Source of the DNA: Ceratothoa steindachneri
Taxonomy: Eukaryota > Arthropoda > Malacostraca > Isopoda > Cymothoidae
NCBI GenBank assembly: GCA_963969495.1
Contig: OZ018320.1
Coordinates: forward strand, 71,461,745 to 71,525,744
DNA length: 64,000 nt
Reading direction: 5' to 3'
The notes beneath the pieces were generated by a model. The model saw only the letters and a list, made by a program, of their open reading frames with translations. It was not told where the DNA came from and searched no databases. Made by a program: the position numbers and the translations under genes. This document shows, in pieces, positions 54,421 to 64,000 of the stretch (positions are counted from its first letter, which is position 1; each line of letters starts with the position of its first letter).

Positions 54421-54655
54421 TTTTAATCCATCGTTTGCTTCTCTCCCTGATATTTTTAAATCTCTAGGAATTTGTGTAGTATTTAATTATAATAATACTA
54501 TCTCTAAACTATTAGTCAAGAACGCCCCTTCCCTTATTGGTAATGTATATTGCTTAAAATGTATCGATTGCTCTAAATATTACTTTGGCCAATTAGTTAA
54601 ATGTTTAAAAAAACGAATTTCTTAGAATAAATACGAGTATAATGTCCGCCCCCGG
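54421..54655 (+). pseudogene. Penelope-like GIY-YIG fragment
   Basis: Plus frame with IFKSLGICVVFNYNN, VKNAPSLIGNVYCLKC and CSKYYFGQLVKCLKKRIS, the GIY-YIG nuclease core (VYxxxCxxCxxxYxGQ). It ends about where the minus-strand fragment at 52841-53105 begins in the protein (YNVR), so the two are complementary halves on opposite strands. Confidence 0.6.
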
Positions 54656-54737
54656 CACAAACCTGATAAAATGCACCATGATGACAATTTTTATCATTAT
54701 TATTATTTGTCAAAGCATTAGTAGTATTATCATCATT

Positions 54738-57700
54738 ACCTGTCAAATAGAGCTGTTTTACCATGGTCAGTGATTGCAGAAACCGTATCACACCCCGTGA
54801 AGGCATGACAGAAGAGCAGGTAGCCCCTCTCTCTTTTAGAGAGAGATTCTTGGATTTTATGGACGTCGCAAGAGCCGTTTGATGTGGTGAAGAAGAGTGG
54901 ATGGTGGCTGTCCGAGCTATGGTGCACCAGCATTACCAGCACGTCTGCATCTTCTGCCCACACATTAAAATATAACAAGATATAAAAAGCATAATGAACC
55001 ATTCAAAAACATTAAGCTTTTCAACAATGTGAATTCTCTTCTTTTTAAACTACCCCATACCCCCTCTATGCTGCATCCAGTAGTTTTTGAAGAAAAAATA
55101 CATACAGACACAAATGTTACTGACCTTAACAGAGTAATCTTAAGCAGCAGCCAATGCCTCTCTCACAATCGATGTCCCAGCATCATTGTCACACTGCTAC
55201 ACAATGATGTGATGTTTTCGAAGGTTAAAGAATTGACGTGGATGAGCTCACTCTTGTTATGAGTGTTGTCCAGTGAAACATATCCTGTCGAATCTGAAGA
55301 TCACAGCAAGAGTTTTTGGTGTGCCAGATGTAGTCGTGGTCTTTTGGTGATCTACTGTAGCCATCAAAGACCACGATGATCTTCTGGGAGCAGCGTCTCA
55401 AACAATGCACGTAGCTCAGGTAACTGTTGATGTTGTTCCCACTTCACCATGTAGAGAAACCATCTGCCCTAAATCACCAGGGTGTAGCACGGTTGGTCAG
55501 TGAGATCTAGTTGATCAGTTAATACCTTCAGACGTGTCTTTGAAAAGTCTGCCTTATTTGCCTTGTTCCCCTTCTGATATTTGTTGCTGAACAGGGACAA
55601 TGCGAAGAGAGTCAGCTCATACTGTAAGCTTGTCTCAACTGTCATTTTCCTCTGGGCGAAAATGATCAGTCGGTTGAACAACTTTAGTGAATCAAAGTGA
55701 ATCATCTTCTAGTTGAACATGGAAATCTTTCTGTGTGATGACAGGGCTTTTACCTTTGACTTAACATCCATGGTCGATATCACTGACTGTCCATCCAGCT
55801 TGATCTACATCTCCATCCCTACTTCAGCTACTCTCTCAGCATTGACTAAGTCATCTCTATGCTTGTAAATCCTGGAGTAACGGATAACGTGGTTCCCGCA
55901 TGCAGTGAAACATTCTAAGGTGTCCTAAGCAGGCAGAATTTCGAGTTCCTTCATGAGTTGACATTACAACCGTGCACCCTGGCGTATTGATGATGGCCTG
56001 TAGCGGCAAAGATGTGAAGCATCTTGGTAACAATGCAGGACATATGCCAGTTGTAGTCTGCAAGTCCCTCGGTTCTGATGAGGATTTTGATCACATCTAC
56101 CATGTGGTGGTACTGCACCCAGAATTCAGCTATTCCTCCTCCTTCTGCTAGTCGATTGAAGTGTTTTTTCAAAACTGCTCAAACACTGCCACTACTGGGT
56201 CTGTGTGTCTGGCTCCCATCTTCCCATCACCCACCTTGGTCATGAAGGTCTTCAGCTCACCATACTACTCTTTAGTGAAGGCAAGTTTCATGATGTGCTG
56301 ATAGATGGCTGCATCGATCAGGAGGTGATCATGGATTGCCTTGTCAAAACACCATCCATACATGATGTGGTTGGCTATCATACTTCTAGGATAGATCAAC
56401 AGGATCACCTCTAATAGTTCAGAATCTTGCATGATGTTACCCATTAATCAAAGATAAAACTTCAGCAGGTGAAATTAGACTCAACCTTGCAATAGCGGGT
56501 AGATTTGCCTGCTTTATGATATCCACAGCCTTCATCCAAATCGGAAGATCAAAGGTCACTATTGCGACTCTGTGAGCAGAGAGCCGTATGCACTCTTTGA
56601 GAGTGTTAAAGATGGTGTTGAGATCATTAGGGTCACCTTCAATGACTGGGAGAAAGTCGATCTGTGTGCTCTGCTTTACATCATATGCATGGATTCGCTT
56701 CATCCAGCCATTCCAGTTGGAGTGTGGGAACTCAGGATCGTGGGCTTTGCTCACCCACCCCTCTGCCCAGAGTGAGAAGTGGATGGTCATTAGCCAGGAG
56801 GAAGGAGGTGAAACATGATGGTATTTATTCCTGTGTGTTTCCTGTTGGTAAATGGAAGAATCATCACTTCAGCTCCTCTCATGATCTTAGCTTTTTCGAG
56901 TGCTTTCAATTTCACTCTGCGAACAGCTGCTGTTGTATATGGATCTGGCAAAGATGGTGCTGGAAAGGTGACTTTTATCCAACCCATTGAATGGAAGGGA
57001 GTGTTTCCATGAATAGAGACAATGTTTAAATCTATATTGTCTCCAACAAACTGAGTGACTACATTGTTTGTTTCCTCACCCTACACTCGACATTTTACTT
57101 TCGCTGTCTGTCATCACTGATTGATCCTCTAGTGCAGCATCAACCGCAACCTCCGAGTTAGTCTTTGTGTATACCAGCCGGTGTAACTTGTTGAGCATCT
57201 ATTTTGACCCAAATCAATGATCAAATTGTATAGCAAGCCCCATTTGGTGTGTCAATACGCTTGACCGCGGTCGACCGGCCTTGAAGAAGTTCTGCCCCCA
57301 AACAGCAACTCTTTTAGTCTGTCTTGATAATCGGTCTCAAGAACATCTGAAGGCTTGCAGCTGAATATTGATGTCAGTCATGCTGTTTGTGGTGGGGTAT
57401 GACTTCGGATCTAGATCATTCATGGCAAAGTCATGGCATATGAACTTGAGAGCTGTCTCTATGATCTGAGTCTTCTCATCTCCATGTTCAACATTAGCCT
57501 GATGCTCTCGCGAAATATTGTCGGTGCCATCTTTGAGACAAAGTGTATCTGCCCTGTGTTGTGAAATACAAGGTGTCATGTTATTTCTCTTGTAGTTTTA
57601 TCTTTAGCCAATACTTTGAATAAGAGAGGCTCTTATCTGGAGACTGATCAAATCCCTGTAGCTTTTCATGGACTTGGTCAAGCGTCATCACACCATGCCC

Positions 57701-58131
57701 TAATTCCTAGTCAAACCATTTGCAGAATTAAATAAAAACTTCCTCTCGCTCCTCATCAATTTTCTTCTGTCTTCTCTTCCTTTTGCCTTTCTCTCCAGTC
57801 TTGGAGAAATGGTCACCTCTCTCGAAAATATTTTGCAGTTTAAATGGTACAGTGTTTCCTCTGCTACCAAGTCGTTTATCCCTTCCAGGCGTCCGGTGAC
57901 TTCAGTGCCCCAGTCATCCCTGCGATTCCGTGCTGTCTTCAGCAAGCTTGCCTTTAGTTTATCTGCAGTCAAATTATCTGACACTCTATATTTCTTTCTA
58001 TTTTTGTAGAGCTGAGGGGGTTGGTTGCAAAGAATGCATACATCCTTATACAGGAGGTAAACTGACCTTGAACTCCGAGAACTACTGCCAGTAGATGCAC
58101 TGAACTCAGAGCAAGTGCGTCTTCTCTTCAA
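54738..58131 (-). pseudogene. Decayed multicopy transposon-like gene ('FTGCD' family)
   Basis: The N-terminus (57700-58131) has a Ser-rich lead, [17 protein letters not shown] and [10 protein letters not shown]. The middle has FVGDNIDLNIVSIHG and TPFHSMGWIKVTFP (about 56950-57050), TIHFSLWAEGWVSK and VTFDLPIWMKAVDIIKQAN (56440-56790). The C-terminus has ADVLVMLVHHSSDSHHP and FCHAFTGCDTVSAITDHGK (54736-55002). These blocks, in this order, form a long protein found in many copies in arthropod and cnidarian genomes. I do not know a settled name. The Asp-rich C-terminal blocks may be nuclease-like; that is inference. At least eight breaks. Confidence 0.5.
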
Positions 58132-58139
58132 CTTTGATG

Positions 58140-59300
58140 AGTCTTTCTCTGCCTTTGATGCTTGTGTTGAGTTGACTTCTTGGTGATCTCAACAAAGTTG
58201 TTGTACACATCATTTTTACATTTCATGTGGTACCTCAGTTTTCATTTCGTTTGAGCCTCCTTCATACGTTCCACAACTGTAGCATTTTTGACACCTTCTG
58301 CATGTTTAAAAAAATTAGAGTAACCCTTTGGAGTTGTCTGTATGAGCCTCTGAGCTGATGTATCTGGGCCTGCACATATAAATCAATTGAGCATTGGTGG
58401 AGTAACGTATTAATCCATATTGCTAGACTACAATGTCTTGCAAAATAGATTATGAGCTGCCAAGTGTAGGCCATGAAGGGTCTTTTGCAGTCTCCTTCTT
58501 TTCTTATGTTCTTATAAATGCTAGCAATTAACTCAGAATCTTGAAAAAACACTTATTTGGCCCCTCATAATTTAGTTAAGGCCGAATGTCCCCTCCCCTA
58601 TATTTAGACAGTCATTTATCGGTATCTTAACTTAAGGAGGTTTTTTCAGGGTTTCCCACGGGAGTTGAATTTCAACATTTTAAAACAAGGTATTACACAC
58701 CTTTACAAACATTTTGGTGAAAAAGTTGTTTGGTAACGGTTTAGTTGGGAGATATTCATATGTTGCCCTTACTACATTAAAAAAAGATGTTTAGCCCTTA
58801 AACTTACTTTAATTATCTTAAAGGTTTGGCCGTATATTAGCCTCTTCTTCTTTCTGACAGCCTGCGTTTTTACCCTACTTCCTCACTCTTCCTAGAACCT
58901 CTCCCACAACTTTCTCTGGTCGGCTTCTAGTTTCACAGGGTAGATACCAACAGCTTCCTCTCACCCATCTATCCCGGATCGGAGCTGATGGGGGAGGGGA
59001 AAGCGTCCCCTCACTCCTTAGCTCCGGTGTGGGGTAGTGGATTTTTAACAACTGCTTCATTAGGGCGGGTCATTCTTTGGGGCAACCATATATTTTGATT
59101 AAATCCTTTAATGAGGGGTGCTTAAATGATAGATTTTCCGGTGTAGATTTTGAAAAAACTTTATTTTGTTATATAATTGCTCCGACCTAAATAAATTTCG
59201 ATTTAAATAAAAGTAATTTTTTCCTTTTCGTCACGATCTTATGTAACCTATTTTTATTTAATCCAAGTACACACAAACACAAAGTAACCTCAAATTTACA
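58140..59300. other. No gene recognised
   Basis: Between two decayed genes. Short minus frames (58262-58552, 58875-59060) have no features I recognise. Confidence 0.4.
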
Positions 59301-59368
59301 TGTTTATTGAGTGAGAAAAGTGTATGCAAAGCTTCACATATAGCTGCATGGGTCACTTTGGGTCATAT

Positions 59369-61080
59369 TCAAAAGTTAAACTTCACCAGAGCACAAAAAT
59401 CTTGCTTTGACTCATTCCTGGACATCAGACGTCTACTTGTCTCTTGTGCCCTGATTCCTCCATCTTTTTTTTCATGTGGGAAATACTTAGAGCATTGAGA
59501 AGGTTGTAAGAATGGTGACTGAGGCTTCTTCTGTTTGTGACAAGGCCAATCAGGTACTTTCATAGGAGAGTCAATGAAGTTTTTCAATTCAGAAGTACTT
59601 AAAGAGCAAGTGAGAGGTGGCTCAGAGACATACTCTGACCAATTGATCAGATCTCCAATCCTGGTAGCATCACCGTTGATGTCTGGTGTCCTTCTAAGCC
59701 TTACAAAGGAGTATCTCAGTTGAGTATCTGGGTCCCCTTCTCCCCTGTCGGTCTGGATTCTTTCACCCCTTCAGTTCTCTCCACCTGATCGCCAGAGCAT
59801 AGGAGGGTTTTGAGGATAGCTTCACTGTATGCATACCAAGCTGTTCTCTTAACAGTTGGCAAAACAATATCCAACACCTCATTCCTTTGAGACTTAGGCA
59901 GTGAAGTTGATAAAGAATATGCCTAGGTCCCTCCGTCCAAGAGTGCTTAATCTTAACGTTAAACTAGCATGGGTAATATACACCAATGATGAACTCACCA
60001 ATGAGTCGAAGATTCTTAAAGGCTTTTCTTTTGAGCTCATGCTTTGACACCGACAACCGAAGAAGTCTGTTAGCTGTGGTCAGCCGGTGACTGTGGTTTA
60101 CTGGTCCTATTTCCAATAGAGAAAGCCCTGTAGGAAGCACTCCATCTCTAATTGCGGATACAATTCTATAGCCGTAGTGTTGATCATTGGAAAGATCTCG
60201 CACCACTTCCTGAGGTATCTTGGTAAGAGGAGGATCTAAAGATATTTGAGTGAAATTTGGGTTGATATCCAAGTCTGTAACAGTCAAGGAGCTTTCATAT
60301 TGGTCCGGAATATCTGTTGTCAGATAGTGTTGGGCCATCTAGGTTGATAATTAGATGACGGCGAGGGAGTTCCCCAGTGTGCAGGTTACAGACCAACCAA
60401 ACAAGCTTTTTGCCCAAATGGAGCTCCGTTTTTCGCATTACTACAGCATTTACACCTGTGTTTACGTTCGTGGAGTCTCCTTCAATGGCCATTAAGCTTT
60501 TCTCCAAACCCCTTTCCCTCAGCCATCCAAACATAGCCTAGACAATTTCTCTGCATGTGATTCTTCTTTTGTAGCCTTTTCTCGTACAAAGTGGAAGAGG
60601 TAATTGCTCCCAGGTTCTCTGATGACAGTGTAATGCTCCTCTTTTGTTTTTGCTGGAAACAATTTTTCCCTTTCTTCTGCCTCCATCATAAAATTTGTCA
60701 CATCAATTCGTCCATCAAAGAGAACACAAGAAATTCCCCCATCCTTCCTTAAGTTTTCCTCAAATTCATGTTCAATAACTGTCATTAACCTTTCATGTGC
60801 TCGCTTAACTTTATTCTTATCAATTACTTTACTTGTATCTTCCTCAGTAATGAATCCAACATCTATTAAAGCTGCAGTTGGTCTCAATCCAACACCATAC
60901 CTTATACTTGCAAGAGCAATATTTGGAATTTCATCATAATTCTTTCTATTCCTAGTGGAAGATTCCGGCTCTTGGACAGCTTCAAAAGTTATTTAATTAA
61001 CCAAACTGTTGTCATCATCAGAATTTTCCGCCTCCAGCTCTTCACCTTCCGCCAAAAAATGCTCGATTTTTTTCCTTCAA
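59369..61080 (-). pseudogene. Decayed hAT-like (unclassified) transposase gene
   Basis: Minus strand. RPTAALIDVGFITEED and GGISCVLFDGRIDVTNF at 60519-60887, then after shifts EGDSTNVNTGVNAVV, CNLHTGELPRRHLI and LDGPTLSDNRYSGPI (60295-60534), LSNDQHYGYRIVSAI, IGPVNHSHRLTTANR and LLRLSVSKHELKR (59964-60250), and finally LKNFIDSPMKVPDWPCH with GGIRAQETSRRLMSR (59369-59600). The DSTxxNTG block and the H-RLTTA block parallel the 31427-32866 family, which lacks the former. A broken transposase-like gene; superfamily uncertain. Confidence 0.5.
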
Positions 61081-61253
61081 ACAAAACAGAACATTTAGTT
61101 CGGAAAAGTACATAAAACTCTTACGTAGGATAAAGGTAGAGACATGATATACACATTTAATAGTTATGCATAATATCCAGGCCGCACGAAGCTTCAAGGA
61201 GCTGTGTAAGCGCACCCCCTACAAAAAAAAGTCAGATTTACATTTTCCAATAA

Positions 61254-63790
61254 TCATTTAAAAGTTTGAACATTATTAGCAATTACTACAGATTCTGGTA
61301 GTTGATTCCAAATCAGCACAACTCTACATGAGAAGTAATATCTTCTACAATTTATTCTAGCAAATTCAACATTTAGTTTAAAGGAGTGTCCTCTTGTTGG
61401 TCTGCGGTTGAAACTAAACATGGAGTCGAAGTCTATTTCGACCAGCCTATGAATGATTTTATATAAATAGACTAGATCGGATTTTATTCTTCGTATTTCA
61501 AATGATTCAATCTGGAGCAAGTCAAGGCACCGGAGATACGGAGTATCTCTCATATTTGATAGTTTTTTTGTAAATTTTCGCTGTACTCTCTCGATGCATT
61601 CAATATCCTGGATCTTTAAGGGGCTCCATATTTCGGTGTTGCTTTCCAATAATGGCCTTATGTAGGTTTTAAAAATAAAAAGTTGGAACCACACATGCGA
61701 AGTTACGAAAGCTCTTTTGAACTGATATAACCGAAAGTATGCAATTCTCTCTACGTTTGAGCAGTGGCGGCTGACTGAAAGATCATTCGTCATGCAGACT
61801 CCCAGATCTCGACAAAATTCCACGTTACCGATGTGATTGTGTTGGATGAAATAGTTGAAGTTCCTATTTCCCGGGCCTATGTGGAGGACTTCGGTTTTTC
61901 TCAAGTTAATCCGTAGCTTCCATGTTTCGAACCACTCGCACATATTGATCATGTCGTCATAGAGTTCAAGGCAATCTTGTATACTTACACATTTTCTGTA
62001 TAGTTTTGAATCGTCTGCATATAATGTGATTCGGGTATCCTCACTGATAACCTCAGTTAGGTCGTTTATATAGATGATAAACATTAGTGGACCTAATAAC
62101 GTTCCTTGTGGTATTCCGCTCAATACATGCGATAGTTGCGATCTTTCATTATTTACTTTCACAGTCTGGGTTCGATTCGATAGGTAGTTCTTTAGTAGAT
62201 TAAGAGCTTGCCCTACGACTCCTATATGATTCAGTTTGGCCACTAGTTTTGAATAAACCACGGTATCAAATGCCTTTTCCAGATCTACGTACATGATATC
62301 AACTGGTTCCTTATTATCCCTCATTTTAGTCCACTCATCCCAACACTGCATCAAGTTAGTTGTTGTTGACCGTCTTTTTAAAAATCCCTGTTGCTTTTTA
62401 AACATGACATTGTTCGCAAAAATATGGGATAGAAGTTGACCGTGTATAATTCGCTCAAACAATTTGCTCACTGCGCTTGTTAAATATATGAGTCTGTACG
62501 AGCTTGGCATGCCAGCATCACTTTTAGGATTGTATATAGGGATACTTTCACCAGCTTTTCATTCATCTGGAATGGCTGTATTAGTCACACAGGCCTGAAA
62601 CAGAATGGTTAGGGGAAGAATCAGGTGACAAGAAAGTTCTTTGATGACTCTTGGGTGAATCATATCAGGACCAGGTGAGCTATTCAAGTTCATTGATCTT
62701 ATCGCCGCCGCCACATCGTTTTCAGTGACAGTGAATGTATCCATCGTAGAATGAAAATTTAGGTCAAACAGCTCTGGTATGGTGTTGTTATCTCTACTGA
62801 ATACAGAACTATATTGTTGAGAGAGGGCCTCGGCCTTTCCCAAATCGTTTGTAATAAGCTCATCATTTACAACAAGATTTTGAACACCACTTTTATGCTT
62901 CGTGTCATTTTCCACAAATTTATTAAATTCTCGTAGTTTTGCTTGGCGATCACCAAATTTTTGTTTTTTCATAATTACTACGGGCAGTAAAAACAGCTTT
63001 ATGAACCTGTTTACAATAGTTTCTATATTCACGTAGTCTTCCTTCCGTCTTGTTTCTTCTGTATGAGTTCCATTTACGTTTTTTAGTTCGTGTCATTGCT
63101 TTGAGCCTACGATTGAACCAGGGAGCATTCTTTTTTCTTGATACACGAATTACAGGGATACATTCATTATACAGATTATATATGATGTTTCTAATGTTAT
63201 CCCAAAGCGTATTACAGTCGTGCACATGCGGCAACAGTACTTATCGCCATTGAATTGTTGCCATGTGAGGTCTCATCAATTCCCAATCTATATTTCAAAA
63301 ATCATCAATAAATTTCGGCTGATCGGGAACATAGGAAAAAATTTGGTGGAGAGATGTTACAGGTAATATAGTAGTGATGGCTAGTTGAGAAACAGTCCTG
63401 AACTGTCATGTGGCTAACCACATGTTCTCCCGCGCTAAAACACAAATCCAATATATTTTATTCTCGAGTGGGTTCACGCATATGTTAAATAAAATTGTTT
63501 TCAAGTACATATTGGACAAATCTATTTTCTGTTTCTGAAGACGCCGTATAGGATCCCCAATCAATATTTGGGTAATTAAAATCTCCCAAAACACAAGTGT
63601 TTTCGATAGCTTGAGTCAGAGTCGTCAGCCTGTTGATAAAATCTTCCTTCGTATGGTTATCGTACCAACCTGGCCTATACGCCAAAATTAATCTGAATTT
63701 ATTTGAATTATAGCATATGTCCACTGCTAAAATTTCGCTATCAAATCTTGGACTATTAACAATTATAGCTTTCATGCTGCTTTTCCTGCT
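61254..63790 (-). pseudogene. CR1-like LINE ORF2, lightly damaged
   Basis: Endonuclease end near 63485-63775 (LGDFNYPNIDW). After breaks, the linker at 62950-63234 has FNRRLKAMTRTKKRKWNSYRR. RT at 62559-63032 has SSPGPDMIHPRVIKELS, then one TGA where Trp is expected (62557-62559). The 418-codon frame 61254-62510 has YVDLEKAFDTV (motif A), GIPQGTLLGPL (motif B) and TLYADDSKL near 62015 (motif C), to FSCRVVLIWNQLPESV at the end. No RNase H. The RT is intact apart from the nonsense codon, with a shift near 62985 and others in the endonuclease. Its 5' end lies outside the window. Confidence 0.82.
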
Positions 63791-64000
63791 AAAACAGCGC
63801 TTTTCTTCTTACTTTTTCTCTTTCTTTCTGCTATCCTTTCTTTTCCTTTCCTTTCTGAAGCTCTTAATTGTCTATTATACTCTGAAATATCAGTATCTGC
63901 AATTTGAAATGTACCTTTACTTCCAACCTTCTCCTTTTGTCCTTTAATAAAGGCCAGTTTCCTGGTAGGTATTTTTTCCTCTTTACTACAACAGCAGTTA

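Overview
This is a eukaryotic, almost certainly arthropod, genome segment built almost wholly of transposable elements. I see no convincing host gene, rRNA, tRNA or bacterial signal. The families present (I/R1-like, CR1-like and jockey-like LINEs, mariners, a Polinton/Maverick, Penelope remnants, long TA microsatellites) are typical of crustaceans and arachnids. I lean to a crustacean, but only by inference.

Layout. 1-5290: nearly full-length I/R1-like LINE with RNase H, cut at its 5' side by the window edge. 5300-5620: weak mariner-like relic. 5641-8950: decayed CR1-like LINE with a duplicated 289-bp 5' unit, joined inside its RT to a jockey-like RT fragment (8951-9690). 9700-11318: non-coding. 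11325-35557: one complete but dead Polinton/Maverick. Its ends are defined here by ~530-570-bp terminal inverted repeats and a perfect 6-bp target duplication, GAGCGT (11319-11324 and 35558-35563). Its gene order is: unknown ORF, protein-primed DNA polymerase B (minus strand), packaging ATPase, small conserved gene, pY-like gene, unknown ORFs, chromodomain integrase, penton-like minor capsid protein, major capsid protein. All are broken.

Four later insertions sit inside the Polinton: a mariner deletion derivative in polB, a second copy with the same deletion in the integrase, a hAT-like ORF beside the capsid gene, and a previously unrecognised (to me) element 'X' at 18878-26018. X in turn carries a 5-6 kb LINE ('LINE A') whose ORF2 is uninterrupted. 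This gives three levels of nesting.

35560-43240: degenerate tandem repeats, a 5'-truncated second copy of the first LINE, and a long palindromic foldback element split by a DD41D mariner. 43246-52080: second copy of X, with 4-bp target duplication GTTT, carrying LINE B (minus) and LINE C (plus). LINE A and LINE B are different families, yet both end after the same X bases. 52085-54700: TA/GT microsatellites and two Penelope fragments on opposite strands. 54738-61080: two decayed transposon-like multicopy genes. 61254-64000: a lightly damaged CR1-like LINE leaving the window.

The strongest new observations are the fully delimited nested Polinton, element X with matching ends and target duplications in two copies, and the shared LINE insertion point within X.
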